A DNA stretch of 64,000 nucleotides from Tropicimonas isoalkanivorans (GCF_900112335.1 NZ_FOLG01000006.1:157484-221483), one strand, 5' to 3'; shown: positions 37,606-48,960, counted from the stretch's first letter. Translations and numbers: made by a program. The notes: generated by a model from the sequence alone, not told the origin.

Positions 37606-37708
37606 GTCCACAAATTGTGCATTCCGGAGGGAAATTTCCCTCGGATTACCAATTGTTCCGCGTAAGCTGTCATCGTTGACAGGGTGGTGCCATGGGGCTA
37701 CGTGAGTC

Positions 37709-37732
37709 GGGTCCAAAGCGCTTTGGGCCCGA
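37709..37732. promoter_or_regulatory. Candidate AglR operator O1 (near aglE)
   Basis: A 24-base near-perfect palindrome centred on GCGC; the central 14 bases CCAAAGCGCTTTGG are perfect and the arms carry one mismatch in twelve. It sits 71-94 bases upstream of aglE. A GATAAT-like hexamer at 37748-37753, itself inside a GGGGATAATCCCC palindrome, follows and could be the -10 box. The fit to a LacI-family operator is strong. Confidence 0.7.
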
Positions 37733-37802
37733 TTCCCTCGACGCGGGGATAATCCCCACCGAAAGGGCGAACGTCCCAGGCGGAATAATCGGGAGGTTAC
37801 TT

Positions 37803-39161
37803 ATGAAACTGGAATTCTTGGCCAGCGCCGCCGCAGTGGCTCTGTTGGCCGGTTCTGCGAGCGCGCAGAATTTGCTGTTCGCGCCCGGAGAGGGCGACTT
37901 CAACTGGGACAGCTACGAGGCCTTCGCGGCCGAGACCGATGTCGGTGGTGAGCAGGTCACGATCTTCGGCCCGTGGCTCGGACCGGACCAGGAAGCGATC
38001 GTCAACGTCCTCGCGTATTTTGGCGAAGCTGCCAACGCGGATGTCCGTTACTCCGGCTCGGACTCATTTGAACAGCAGATCGTGGTCGATCTCGAGGCTG
38101 GCTCCGCGCCCAACATCGCCATCTTCCCGCAACCCGGGCTTGCCTGCGACATGGCCGAACGCGGCTTCCTGACCCCGCTCGGCGAAGACATGGCCGGGTG
38201 GATGGACGAGAACTACGCCGCCGGCGAATCCTGGCGTGCATTGTCCACCTGTGCCGGTCAGGACGGGACCGAGGCGATGTACCTCGTGCCGTTCAAGGCC
38301 GACGTGAAATCGCTCGTCTGGTACGTGCCGGAAAACTTCGACGATTTCGGCTTCGAAGTTCCCGAGACGATGGAAGATCTCAAGGCGCTGACCGAGGAGA
38401 TCGTCGCAGAAGGCGAGACGCCCTGGTGCATCGGTCTGGGATCTGGCGCCGCGACAGGCTGGCCTGCGACCGACTGGGTCGAGGACATGATGCTGCGGAC
38501 CCAGCCGCCGGAAGTCTATGACCAGTGGGTCACGAACGAGATCCCGTTCGACGACGAAAAGGTCGTGAACGCTATCGAGGAATTCGGCTGGTTCGCCCGC
38601 AACGACGATTTCGTTGCCGGCGGTGCCTCGTCGGTTGCTGCTACCGACTTCCGCGACAGCCCGAAGGGCCTCTTCTCCGCGCCGGCACAGTGCTACTTGC
38701 ACCGCATGGCCTCCTTCATTCCGGCCTTCTTCCCCGAGGGGACCGAAGTGGGCGTCGACGTCGATTTCTTCTACTTCCCGTCCTATGCCGAGAAGGACCT
38801 CGGTTCCCCGGTACTCGGTGCCGGCACGCTCTTCGCGATCACCAACGACTCGCCGGGGGCGAAGGCTCTGATCGAGTTCCTGAAGACTCCGATCGCGCAT
38901 GAGGTGTTCATGGCGCAGCAGGGCGGCGGTTTCCTGACCCCGTTCAAGGCCGTGAATACCGATCTCTACGTGGATGACACCCGCAAGGCGCTCGGGGACA
39001 TTCTGCTGAATGCCACGACCTTCCGCTTCGATGGATCGGACCTGATGCCCGGTGCCGTCGGCGCGGGCTCGTTCTGGACCGGCATGGTGGATTACGTCGG
39101 CGGGGCTGACGCCAACGCCATCACGGGCGAGATCCAGCGGTCCTGGGAAGCGATCAAGTGA
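37803..39161 (+). CDS. aglE: Alpha-glucoside ABC transporter, periplasmic binding protein
   Basis: 452 residues. ATG 37803 is preceded by GGGAGG and opens with a signal peptide MKLEFLASAAAVALLAGSASA, cleaved before QNLLF. The mature part is a cluster B solute-binding protein with the FGPWLGPDQEAIVNVLAYFGE N-terminal lobe and the tail WTGMVDYVGGADANAITGEI. Expected ligands are trehalose, sucrose, maltose and similar alpha-glucosides (by AglE homology and operon). First gene of aglEFGAK. Confidence 0.9.
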   Translation: MKLEFLASAAAVALLAGSASAQNLLFAPGEGDFNWDSYEAFAAETDVGGEQVTIFGPWLGPDQEAIVNVLAYFGEAANADVRYSGSDSFEQQIVVDLEAGSAPNIAIFPQPGLACDMAERGFLTPLGEDMAGWMDENYAAGESWRALSTCAGQDGTEAMYLVPFKADVKSLVWYVPENFDDFGFEVPETMEDLKALTEEIVAEGETPWCIGLGSGAATGWPATDWVEDMMLRTQPPEVYDQWVTNEIPFDDEKVVNAIEEFGWFARNDDFVAGGASSVAATDFRDSPKGLFSAPAQCYLHRMASFIPAFFPEGTEVGVDVDFFYFPSYAEKDLGSPVLGAGTLFAITNDSPGAKALIEFLKTPIAHEVFMAQQGGGFLTPFKAVNTDLYVDDTRKALGDILLNATTFRFDGSDLMPGAVGAGSFWTGMVDYVGGADANAITGEIQRSWEAIK

Positions 39162-39179
39162 TCGTCAACTGATCTGCGG

Positions 39180-39200
39180 GGCGGCCCGGATGGGGCCGCC
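39180..39200 (+). terminator. Intercistronic hairpin between aglE and aglF
   Basis: Perfect 8-base stem GGCGGCCC / GGGCCGCC with a 5-base loop, followed by TTGCT. Such hairpins after binding-protein genes often stabilise the upstream mRNA or partly terminate, giving more AglE than permease. There is no strong T run, so full termination is unlikely. Confidence 0.6.
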
Positions 39201-39250
39201 TTGCTCCGCCACGGCGGCTCGTGGCGACTACCATAGGGGAGGGAGTGGAC

Positions 39251-40465
39251 ATGCATCCAGCCTTGCAAGGGCTCGTGACCATCGTTGTCGGGGTAGGCGG
39301 CTGCGTCGGCTATTTCTACCTTTCGAACTTCCTGCTCGACCGGTTTTTGCTTCCGGCGCGCGCCTACTCGGCCGAAGAGTCCGCGGCCCGGCGGCGCACC
39401 GGTACGATCATCGTGTTCCTCCTGCCGGCGCTGCTCATTGCCGCGCTCTATATCGCCTACTTCGGCCTGGACGGAATCTTTACGTCAACAGGGCTCTTCT
39501 GGCTTGCCATCGTGCTGGCCTTAATTTTCGGCCTGTGGCGCTTGAGGGATTACGTCTACGGAGAGGGCGAACTGACTGCAGGGCGCAACATCAGCCACGC
39601 CAACATGATCCGGCCTTGGCTCTTCCTTCTGCCCGCCATCCTGGCGCTCGGTCTCTACCTGACCTACCCGGTGTTCGAAACCCTGCGCCTGTCTGTCACC
39701 CAAAGGAACTTCAGCACCGGCAGCTACGACTTCGTGGGGTTGCAGAACTACGCCCAGATGATGGACGAGCCGAAATTCTGGGAAGCCATGCGCAACAACA
39801 TGCTTTGGTTGATCGTGGTGCCTGCGCTCTCCACCGGCTTCGGTCTGCTGGTCGCGCAGCTGACGGACCGGATCTCTTGGGGCAATATCGCCAAGATGTT
39901 CATCTTCATGCCGATGGCGATCTCTTTTGTCGGCGCCTCGGTGATCTGGAAGTTGGTCTACGACGCCCGCCCGGAGGGGCAGGGGCAGATCGGTATCCTG
40001 AACGCGTTGTGGGTCAATCTCGGGGGCGATCCTCAGAACTGGCTGACCCTGCCGTTTTGGAACAACTTCTTCCTCATGGCGGTGCTGATCTGGATTCAGA
40101 CCGGCTTTGCCATGGTGATCCTCTCCGCCGCGCTTCGCGGCATACCGGAGGAAACGGTTGAGGCCGCCATCGTTGACGGGGCAGGGCCGTTCCAGATCTT
40201 TTTCAAGATCAAGGTGCCGCAGATCGTGCCTACCATTGTCGTCGTCTGGACGACCATCACGCTGGTCGTGCTGAAGGTCTTCGACATCGTCTTCGCCATG
40301 ACCAATGGCCAGTGGGGGACGCAAGTGTTGGCGAACTACATGTACAGCAAGTTGTTCACCGCCAACGACTGGGGGGTTGGGTCGGCATCGGCCATGGTCA
40401 TCATGCTGTTGGTCACGCCAATTCTGGTCTGGAACGTGCGCAATGCGCGCAGGGAAATGAAGTAG
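39251..40465 (+). CDS. aglF: Alpha-glucoside ABC transporter permease
   Basis: 404 residues. The ATG at 39251 follows GGGGAGGGAG; a GTG at 39221 is an alternative. Two extra N-terminal membrane segments (TIVVGVGGCVGYFYL and IIVFLLPALLIAALYIAYF, plus LFWLAIVLALIFGLW) precede the usual permease core, which starts at about RPWLFLLPAILALG. The EAA loop is visible at EETVEAAIVDGAGPFQIFFKIKVPQI. It lies after aglE and before aglG in the same operon. The family length is usually ~330, the excess being the N-terminal segments. Confidence 0.9.
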   Translation: MHPALQGLVTIVVGVGGCVGYFYLSNFLLDRFLLPARAYSAEESAARRRTGTIIVFLLPALLIAALYIAYFGLDGIFTSTGLFWLAIVLALIFGLWRLRDYVYGEGELTAGRNISHANMIRPWLFLLPAILALGLYLTYPVFETLRLSVTQRNFSTGSYDFVGLQNYAQMMDEPKFWEAMRNNMLWLIVVPALSTGFGLLVAQLTDRISWGNIAKMFIFMPMAISFVGASVIWKLVYDARPEGQGQIGILNALWVNLGGDPQNWLTLPFWNNFFLMAVLIWIQTGFAMVILSAALRGIPEETVEAAIVDGAGPFQIFFKIKVPQIVPTIVVVWTTITLVVLKVFDIVFAMTNGQWGTQVLANYMYSKLFTANDWGVGSASAMVIMLLVTPILVWNVRNARREMK

Positions 40466-40477
40466 GGAGGCGGCGCA

Positions 40478-41626
40478 ATGGACAATATCGCTGGCACGAA
40501 AAGCAGCCTCACCTGGGCGGTCCACCTCTCGGTCGCCTTCCTTGTCATCCTGTGGCTCTTCCCGACAGTGGGCCTCTTCGTTTCCTCCTTCCGGACGGCC
40601 GACCAGATCGCCACCTCTGGTTGGTGGAAGGCGATGTTCGCCGCAGAGCAGAACCTGCAACTGCGCACCGCCGGACCGGACGACCAGGTTCAGGACGGGG
40701 CGCTTTACGTTATCGAGGGCAACGTGCTGGAGGGCAGCGAGGCCAAGGGCATTTCCGCCTGGGGCACCTCGGCCCGCGACACCCAGGCCTACGAGCCGGG
40801 TGAAACGGTGGAACTTCGGGACGGCAGCCGCATGACGCTGGACGGGGAGGGCAACTATCGCCTCGAGAGCGACGCACCCTTCGAAGGGCGGCGTGGGGAA
40901 CGCGTGTTCGCCACGGCGACCGTCCCGCCGGAATTCACCCTTCAGAACTACCGCAACATGCTGTTCGATCCGAGCAACCGGGAAGGCATGACGCGGGCGT
41001 TCTTCTCCACGCTCACCGTGACAATCCCGGCCACCATCATCCCGATCCTGATTGCGGCCTTCGCCGCATATGCCCTGGCCTGGATGGAATTCCCCGGGCG
41101 CGCGCTCCTGATTGCCGCCGTGGTTGGCCTGCTGGTCGTGCCGCTGCAACTGGCGCTCATTCCGCTGCTGAAATTCCACAACGCCATCGGCATTGGAAAG
41201 GGCTACCTCGGGGTCTGGTTCGCCCATACCGGGTTCGGTCTGCCGCTCGCGATCTACCTGTTACGCAACTACATGGTCGGCCTGCCGCGCGACATCATCG
41301 AGAACGCAAAGGTGGACGGCGCGACCGACTTCCAGATCTTCACGCGGATCATCCTGCCGCTCTCCTTCCCGGCACTCGCCTCCTTCGCCATCTTCCAGTT
41401 CCTGTGGACGTGGAACGACCTGCTGGTTGCGATGGTCTTCCTTGTGGATGCGACCGGCGAGACCACGGTCATGACAAAGCAAATCGTTGAGCTCCTAGGC
41501 ACCCGGGGCGGCAACTGGGAGATTCTTGCAACGGCGGCCTTCATCTCCATGGCCGTGCCCATCATCGTCTTCTTTGCGATGCAGCGCTATCTCGTCCGCG
41601 GTCTGCTCGCAGGCTCCGTGAAATAG
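40478..41626 (+). CDS. aglG: Alpha-glucoside ABC transporter permease
   Basis: 382 residues, with GGGAGG eight bases before the ATG. The first helix (AVHLSVAFLVILWLFPTVGLFVSSF) is followed by a ~100-residue extracytoplasmic insert (residues ~45-145, acidic) before the remaining five helices. EAA loop RDIIENAKVDGATDFQIFTRIILPL. The insert is a feature of AglG/MalG-like permeases and may contact the binding protein. Pairs with AglF as the transmembrane dimer. Confidence 0.9.
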   Translation: MDNIAGTKSSLTWAVHLSVAFLVILWLFPTVGLFVSSFRTADQIATSGWWKAMFAAEQNLQLRTAGPDDQVQDGALYVIEGNVLEGSEAKGISAWGTSARDTQAYEPGETVELRDGSRMTLDGEGNYRLESDAPFEGRRGERVFATATVPPEFTLQNYRNMLFDPSNREGMTRAFFSTLTVTIPATIIPILIAAFAAYALAWMEFPGRALLIAAVVGLLVVPLQLALIPLLKFHNAIGIGKGYLGVWFAHTGFGLPLAIYLLRNYMVGLPRDIIENAKVDGATDFQIFTRIILPLSFPALASFAIFQFLWTWNDLLVAMVFLVDATGETTVMTKQIVELLGTRGGNWEILATAAFISMAVPIIVFFAMQRYLVRGLLAGSVK

Positions 41627-41645
41627 CTACAACCGAAGGTCAGCA

Positions 41646-43316
41646 ATGAGTTTTGTCGACACACTTCCCGACCACGTCGCCACGCCGGAGAAGGACGCCT
41701 CCGACCCGGACTGGTGGCGCGGGGCGGTCATCTACCAGATCTATCCGCGCTCGTTCCAGGATTCCAACGGGGACGGCATCGGAGACCTCGCGGGAATCAT
41801 CCACCGGTTGCCGCACGTCGCCTCCCTCGGGGTGGACGCGATCTGGATCTCGCCGTTCTTCCGCTCGCCGATGCTCGATTTCGGGTACGACGTGTCGGAC
41901 TATTGCGACGTCGACCCCATGTTCGGCTCGCTCGGTGATTTCGACGCGTTGGTGGAGCGGGCGCATGACCTCGGTATCAAGGTGCTCATCGACCTTGTGC
42001 TGTCCCACACCTCGATCCAGCATCCCTGGTTCCAGGAGAGCCGGGCCAGCCGCGACAACCCTCGCGCGAACTGGTATGTCTGGGCGGACCCCAAGCCCGA
42101 CGGCACACCGCCCAACAACTGGCTCAGCATCTTCGGCGGCTCGGCTTGGGAGTGGGACGGGGAGCGGATGCAGTACTACCTGCACAACTTCCTGATCGAA
42201 CAACCGGACCTGAACTTTCACGAACCTGCCGTGCAGGATGCGTTGCTGGAAGTTGCGCGCTTCTGGCTCGACCGCGGGGTCGATGGGTTCCGGCTCGATA
42301 CCGTGAATTTCTATGTGCACGACAAGCAGTTGCGGGACAATCCTCCTCTGAAGCCCGAGGAGATCAACGACAAGACCGCGCCTGCAGTGAACCCGTACAA
42401 CTTCCAGAACCACCTTTACGACAAGACCCAGCCGGAAAACATTGAATTCCTGAAGAAACTCAGGAAACTGATGGACAAGTACGGCGCAATCACGTCCGTG
42501 GGTGAGGTTGGCGAGAGCCAGCGCGGCGTGGAGGTCCAGGCCGAATACACCGCCGGCAAGGACCGCCTCCACATGTGCTACGATTTTGCGTTCCTTTCCA
42601 ACACCTTCCCGACCGGAACCTTCGTGGCCGGCACATTGGAGCGGTTCGATGAGATGGCGCCGGACGGGTGGGCCTGCTGGGCTTTCTCGAACCACGACGT
42701 GGCGCGGTACATCACACGCTGGGGCCTGTCACCGGAGCAGGCCCGCGTGCTCGTCGCCCTGCTGTTCGCCATGCGCGGCTCGGTATGCCTTTACCAGGGC
42801 GAGGAATTGGGCCTGAACGAAGTCTATGTCGCTTACGAGGATCTTCAGGACCCGTACGGCAAACGCTTCTGGCCGAAGTTCCGGGGCCGGGACGGGTGCC
42901 GCACGCCGATGCCCTGGAACCGGGACAACCAGAACGGCGGTTTCAGCGAGGGCAAGCCGTGGTTGCCGGTCTCGGTCGAGCATCTCAACCATGCGGTAAA
43001 TCTGCAGGAGACCGACGACGAGAGCATGCTGGTCTTCTACCGCCGAATGATCGCCTTCCGGAAAGCGCACCCGGTGCTGTCGAAGGGCAGCTACGAGACG
43101 CTGGAGGCTGGGGAGGACTGCTTGTCCTTCATTCGCGCGGGCAAGGGGAGCCGGGTGTTCTGCGCCTTCAACATGTCCGACGTGGAACGTCACGTGACGT
43201 ACCCCGAAGGCAACTGGGAAGCGGACGAAACCGCACCCTTCGAAGCCACATTCGACGAAGGCGGCGTCACGCTGCCGCCATACCAGGCGGCCTTCGCCGT
43301 CGAGAAGACCGCATAG
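41646..43316 (+). CDS. aglA: Alpha-glucosidase, GH13
   Basis: Cytosolic enzyme that splits imported alpha-glucosides. 556 residues, no signal peptide. Catalytic nucleophile Asp218 in GFRLDTVNFY, acid/base Glu287 in SVGEVGE, and the transition-state stabiliser Asp351 in FSNHDVARY, all in the expected order. The opening WWRGAVIYQIYPRSFQDSNGDG is typical of GH13 alpha-glucosidases, oligo-1,6-glucosidases and trehalose hydrolases. It sits between permease aglG and ATPase aglK, the classic agl order. Confidence 0.93.
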   Translation: MSFVDTLPDHVATPEKDASDPDWWRGAVIYQIYPRSFQDSNGDGIGDLAGIIHRLPHVASLGVDAIWISPFFRSPMLDFGYDVSDYCDVDPMFGSLGDFDALVERAHDLGIKVLIDLVLSHTSIQHPWFQESRASRDNPRANWYVWADPKPDGTPPNNWLSIFGGSAWEWDGERMQYYLHNFLIEQPDLNFHEPAVQDALLEVARFWLDRGVDGFRLDTVNFYVHDKQLRDNPPLKPEEINDKTAPAVNPYNFQNHLYDKTQPENIEFLKKLRKLMDKYGAITSVGEVGESQRGVEVQAEYTAGKDRLHMCYDFAFLSNTFPTGTFVAGTLERFDEMAPDGWACWAFSNHDVARYITRWGLSPEQARVLVALLFAMRGSVCLYQGEELGLNEVYVAYEDLQDPYGKRFWPKFRGRDGCRTPMPWNRDNQNGGFSEGKPWLPVSVEHLNHAVNLQETDDESMLVFYRRMIAFRKAHPVLSKGSYETLEAGEDCLSFIRAGKGSRVFCAFNMSDVERHVTYPEGNWEADETAPFEATFDEGGVTLPPYQAAFAVEKTA

Positions 43317-43329
43317 GGAGGTAGGGGAA

Positions 43330-44430
43330 ATGGCCGGACTGAAGCTCACCGATGTCGGAAAAGCCTACGGCGAAGTCGAGGTCTTGAAACACATCAACCT
43401 CGACATCGACGCGGGCGAACTGATTGTCTTCGTCGGACCCTCGGGCTGCGGGAAGTCGACGCTGTTGCGCATGATCGCGGGACTGGAGAAGATCACGTCC
43501 GGTACACTGGAGATCGACGGGCGGGTCGTGAACGACGTGCCGCCCGCGCAGCGGGAGATTGCGATGGTCTTCCAGTCGTATGCGCTCTACCCGCATATGA
43601 CTGTCTACGACAACATGACCTTCGCGCTGAAGCTGGCCAAGATGCCGAAGAACGAGATCGACGCCGCCGTTCGCAAGGCCGCGGACATCCTCCAGCTGAC
43701 GCCCTATCTCGACCGGCTGCCCAAGGCGCTCTCGGGCGGCCAGCGGCAGCGGGTCGCCATCGGCCGCTGCATCGTTCGGGACCCGAAGGTCTTTCTGTTC
43801 GACGAGCCGCTCTCCAACCTGGACGCGGCGCTGCGTGTGGCCACCCGCCTGGAGATCGCGCAACTCAAGGAGTCCATGCCGGATCGAACGATGATCTACG
43901 TCACCCACGACCAGGTGGAGGCGATGACCCTTGCATCCCGTATCGTGGTGCTGGCCAACAAGGGCATCAGCCAGGTCGGCACGCCGCTGGAGCTTTATGA
44001 AACGCCGCAAAACGAATTCGTCGCGCAGTTCATTGGCTCTCCGGCAATGAACCTGTTCCCTGGTGAGGTCATAGGTACGGGCGAGCACACCACCGTGCGG
44101 CTGGCCGGCAACCACGGAACGATCGTGTCGGCCTACCCAACCCGGCCCGAGGATATGGGCGCGGCGGTAAACGTGGGCGTGCGTCCGGAAGATCTTCACC
44201 TCACCGACGACACCGAGAATTCCTATAAGGCGACGGTCGACGTGCAGGAGAACCTCGGCGAGGTGACGCTCCTCTTCTTCATTCCCGACAGCGAGGGGGC
44301 CGATCCCGTGATCGCCAAGCTGCCCGGGATCCACCGCGGGCTGAAGGGAGAGCGGCTGAACCTCTCGGCGAAGCCGGACAAAGTGCACATCTTCCGCGAC
44401 GGGATTTCGCTGCTGTACCGGCAGGACTGA
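43330..44430 (+). CDS. aglK: Alpha-glucoside ABC transporter ATP-binding protein
   Basis: 366 residues; AGGGAGG lies before the ATG. Walker A GPSGCGKST (36-44), signature LSGGQ (134-138), Walker B VFLFDEP (154-160), switch His in YVTHDQVEAM, and a C-terminal MalK/UgpC-type OB domain (~240-366) that could bind regulators. Energises AglF/AglG. Last gene of the agl transport unit. Confidence 0.94.
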   Translation: MAGLKLTDVGKAYGEVEVLKHINLDIDAGELIVFVGPSGCGKSTLLRMIAGLEKITSGTLEIDGRVVNDVPPAQREIAMVFQSYALYPHMTVYDNMTFALKLAKMPKNEIDAAVRKAADILQLTPYLDRLPKALSGGQRQRVAIGRCIVRDPKVFLFDEPLSNLDAALRVATRLEIAQLKESMPDRTMIYVTHDQVEAMTLASRIVVLANKGISQVGTPLELYETPQNEFVAQFIGSPAMNLFPGEVIGTGEHTTVRLAGNHGTIVSAYPTRPEDMGAAVNVGVRPEDLHLTDDTENSYKATVDVQENLGEVTLLFFIPDSEGADPVIAKLPGIHRGLKGERLNLSAKPDKVHIFRDGISLLYRQD

Positions 44431-44573
44431 CAGGTCGGCCCGCCGCGACGGTGCGGCCCATTTTGCCTTTTGGCTGACGGGGATAAACGGGACGGGAAGG
44501 GATGCCCTTCACCTGTCTCGTAATCCTGAAAGTTCGCCTTACACGCGAACGGAAAGCCGCTGGTGTACCGCCG

Positions 44574-45350
44574 ATGCCTGCTCCCCAAAACCCGATCAAA
44601 AAAGCCCTTGCGGAAGACCGCCTCCAACTCGGCTGCTGGCTGAACTTCGGTCATCCCGATATTGCCGCCATCTGCGCCAGCGCCGGTTTCGACTGGTGCC
44701 TGATCGACGCCGAACACGGGCCGAATACGCTGGAGATGATCCACGCGCAGCTCAACGCCATGCAGGGCCATTCCGCGGCACCGGTCGTCCGCGTCCCCTG
44801 GGGTGAAAGCTGGCTGCTGAAGCGCGTGTTGGATCTGGGCGTTCAGACCGTGGTCGTGCCGATGGTAGACACGCCCGAACAGGCGGCGAAAGTCGTTTCG
44901 GCGTGCAAATACCCCCCCGAGGGCACCCGCGGTCGCGGGGCGATGCTCGCGCGCGCCACAAACTGGGCTCAGATCGATGATTACGAGCAGACCGCAAACG
45001 ACGAGATCTGCGTCATCGTTCAGGCCGAAACCCGCCTCGCGCTGGACAATCTGGACGAGATCGCCCGCGTGCCCGGGGTCGACTGCGTCTTCGTGGGTCC
45101 GGCGGACCTCTCGGCCGACCTGGGCTTCCGCGACGACATGGGGGCGCCCGAAGTCATGTCCGCAATCGAGGACGCGGTGCGCCGGATTCGCGCGGCGGGA
45201 ACGGCGGCAGGGGTCATCTTCTACGAGGAAGCGCTCTATCCACATTTCGCCAAGCTCGGTGTGCGGTTCCTGGGTGTGGGGGCAGACGCAACGACCATGG
45301 CGCCCGCGGTGCGCGCGCTGGCCGCGTCAGCGCGCAAAAGCATAGGCTAG
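44574..45350 (+). CDS. HpcH/HpaI-family aldolase
   Basis: Class II aldolase of 258 residues from ATG 44574; a longer frame starts at 44502 but is poor. Catalytic His48 in DAEHGPN, metal-binding Glu152 in QAETRLALDN and Asp178 in VFVGPADLSADLG are present. Members cleave 2-keto-3-deoxy sugar acids or 4-hydroxy-2-oxo acids to pyruvate and an aldehyde. It follows aglK by 143 bases without a clear terminator, so it may be read through with the agl operon. Substrate open. Confidence 0.85.
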   Translation: MPAPQNPIKKALAEDRLQLGCWLNFGHPDIAAICASAGFDWCLIDAEHGPNTLEMIHAQLNAMQGHSAAPVVRVPWGESWLLKRVLDLGVQTVVVPMVDTPEQAAKVVSACKYPPEGTRGRGAMLARATNWAQIDDYEQTANDEICVIVQAETRLALDNLDEIARVPGVDCVFVGPADLSADLGFRDDMGAPEVMSAIEDAVRRIRAAGTAAGVIFYEEALYPHFAKLGVRFLGVGADATTMAPAVRALAASARKSIG

Positions 45351-45399
45351 GGCAGGGGACTGGGCGACTCGCCCGACGGTGGCGACGACCGTGCCCGCT

Positions 45400-45422
45400 A
45401 CGGCGCCTAGTAACGGCGCCGT
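45400..45422. terminator. Hairpin between aldolase and guaB
   Basis: Perfect 8-base stem ACGGCGCC / GGCGCCGT with a 7-base loop TAGTAAC. No T run follows, so it is either a weak terminator or part of the guaB leader. Placed 50 bases after the aldolase stop. Confidence 0.5.
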
Positions 45423-45424
45423 GA

Positions 45425-46990
<1,566 letters not shown>

Positions 46991-47576
46991 GCAGCAGTGC
47001 GATCAAGCGCGACTGCGCCACTGGCGTAGCCCGTAAGTTGCTGCCCGCGTTCGCTGGGGGCGAACGGTTTGCCATGCCTTAAGCGACGCCGAAGGCTCCA
47101 AGGTGCCAGTGCTCGTTCAGCGTTGAGGGTCTGGACCGCTCTGGCGTTGAACGTCCTACGGATCCGCGAGGACCTGGGGCGTGGGTCTGCGGAGAGCGCC
47201 GAGAGGGGCTCGTTCTGTCTGGCGATGTCGAAGGTGCAATGGCAAGCAGTGTCGTCACCTAAGTCAATGTATGAAACGGGATCGTCAATAGCGCCTGCGA
47301 TGAATGGCCTCGAAAGCGGGGAAGGGGCGTCTGACCGACGTGCCGAGCCACCAGCCGCGAATTCTGGGAAACCTTTAGGCCCGTGAGCCGGACCCCATAC
47401 CCAACCGCTGATAAAATTCCCTCAAGCGTCGGGGCGACCGTGTCACGCAGACCACGGTCCCCGGATGTCGCATTTCCATTCGTGATCGCCTGTGTTTTAC
47501 GGCCCGCCGAAGCTCAGATGGAGGCGAACTCCGCCCCGGCGTTCCATGGGGACGCCGATAGGACAGGAACACGAAA
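46991..47576. other. Gene-poor gap, no supported feature
   Basis: About 586 bases between guaB and the transporter. Open frames of ~65-105 codons here lack ribosome sites and protein-like composition, so none is annotated. Slightly lower GC and no recognisable RNA gene, IS end or repeat. The transporter promoter should be in the last ~100 bases. Confidence 0.5.
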
Positions 47577-48920
47577 ATGAAAACATCACATGAAAACTGG
47601 GGCTCCCGCCTCGGTTTTATTCTGGCGACCGCAGGGTCTGCGATCGGCCTGGGGAACATCTGGAAATTCCCCTATATCGCGGGTGAAAATGGAGGTGCCG
47701 CCTTCATCATCATCTACCTCGGAATCGTCTTCACCATCGGCTTGTCCGTCATGCTGGCGGAGATCGCCATCGGGCGCAGTGCCCAGACAGATGCCATCAA
47801 TGCATTCCGCAAGATCGGCAAGCCCGGCTGGACATTCGTTGGCGTGCTGGCAATCATGACGGCCGTCATCATCCTGTCCTTTTATTCCGTCGTCGCAGGC
47901 TGGTGCATCGCCTATATCGTCAAATCCGCTGGCGGCGCCTTCTCCGGCATGGACGCGGATGCGATCGGCGGAGCCTTTGGCGCCTTCATCGGATCTCCGG
48001 TGGCACCGATCGTCTATCACGGCATCTTCGCGGCCATTACGGTCAGCATCGTCATCGGAGGCGTTTCCGGCGGCATTGAGAAGACCAGCAAATTCCTGAT
48101 GCCGCTGCTTTTCGTGATCCTCATTGCGCTTGTCGCCCGATCCGTCACCCTTCCCGGCGCAGCGAAAGGGCTGGAGTTCTTCCTCGCCCCGGACTTCTCC
48201 GCGATCTCTGCCCACACGGTCATGGCCGCGCTCGGTCAGGCCTTTTTCTCGCTCTCCCTCGGCATGTCCATCCTGCTGACCTATGGATCCTATGTCGACA
48301 GGCAGACAAACCTCGGCAAATCCGTGATGCAGATCACGTTCCTCGATACGTTGGTCGCCATTCTCGCCGGGCTCGCCATTCTGCCGGCGGTTTTCGCCTT
48401 CGGACTCGATCCCGCCGCGGGGCCGGGCCTGACGTTCGTCACGTTGCCGACGGTCTTCAACGCCATGCCGGGCGGCTATTTCTTCGCCATCATCTTCTTC
48501 GTGCTGCTGACCATCGCGGCGCTGACCTCTTCGATCTCTATCCTCGAGCCGGTCGTCGCCTTCTTCAGCAACATGGGGGTGTCCCGAAAGGCGGCCACGG
48601 TCGGCTCCGGCGTGCTGATCTTCCTGCTCGGTATCCCGTCCTCCCTGTCGGTCGGGATCTGGAGCGACATCCACTTCATCAAGGGGCAGGGCTTCCTCGA
48701 TTCCGCCAGTTGGCTGACGGATAAGCTGCTGCTGCCGATCGGTGGTTTGCTGATTTGTATCTTCGCCGGCTGGATCGTTCCGTCGATGATGACCCGGGAA
48801 GTCTCCGGTGACGCCACACCCGGCGTCCTGACGCGAGGCTGGTTGTTCATCCTGCGGTTCGTGGCGCCGGTCGCGATCCTGCTCATTCTCCTGAGCGGAT
48901 TGGAAATCGTCGCGTTCTGA
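47577..48920 (+). CDS. Sodium-dependent transporter, SNF (neurotransmitter:sodium symporter) family
   Basis: 447-residue inner-membrane symporter. The start region WGSRLGFILATAGSAIGLGNIWKFPYIAGENGG is the SNF signature with the unwound TM1 (Na+/substrate site). About 11-12 hydrophobic helices follow (e.g. VGVLAIMTAVIILSFYSVVAGW; YFFAIIFFVLLTIAALTSSISI). Substrates of bacterial members are amino acids or related amines; the specific one is unknown. An AGGA lies nine bases upstream of the ATG. A terminator-like hairpin follows. Confidence 0.93.
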   Translation: MKTSHENWGSRLGFILATAGSAIGLGNIWKFPYIAGENGGAAFIIIYLGIVFTIGLSVMLAEIAIGRSAQTDAINAFRKIGKPGWTFVGVLAIMTAVIILSFYSVVAGWCIAYIVKSAGGAFSGMDADAIGGAFGAFIGSPVAPIVYHGIFAAITVSIVIGGVSGGIEKTSKFLMPLLFVILIALVARSVTLPGAAKGLEFFLAPDFSAISAHTVMAALGQAFFSLSLGMSILLTYGSYVDRQTNLGKSVMQITFLDTLVAILAGLAILPAVFAFGLDPAAGPGLTFVTLPTVFNAMPGGYFFAIIFFVLLTIAALTSSISILEPVVAFFSNMGVSRKAATVGSGVLIFLLGIPSSLSVGIWSDIHFIKGQGFLDSASWLTDKLLLPIGGLLICIFAGWIVPSMMTREVSGDATPGVLTRGWLFILRFVAPVAILLILLSGLEIVAF

Positions 48921-48937
48921 CCGGCGCGAGGAACGTC

Positions 48938-48960
48938 AGGGAGGCCCAGTGGGCCTCCCT
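48938..48960. terminator. Terminator hairpin after the SNF transporter
   Basis: Stem AGGGAGGCCC / GGGCCTCCCT with a 3-base loop AGT, 18 bases after the stop. Few T residues follow, common for high-GC genomes. It could serve both this gene and the convergent GST gene. Confidence 0.75.

Noticed and set aside
47069..47386. 105-codon frame between guaB and the SNF transporter
   Set aside because: No ribosome site or recognisable protein pattern.
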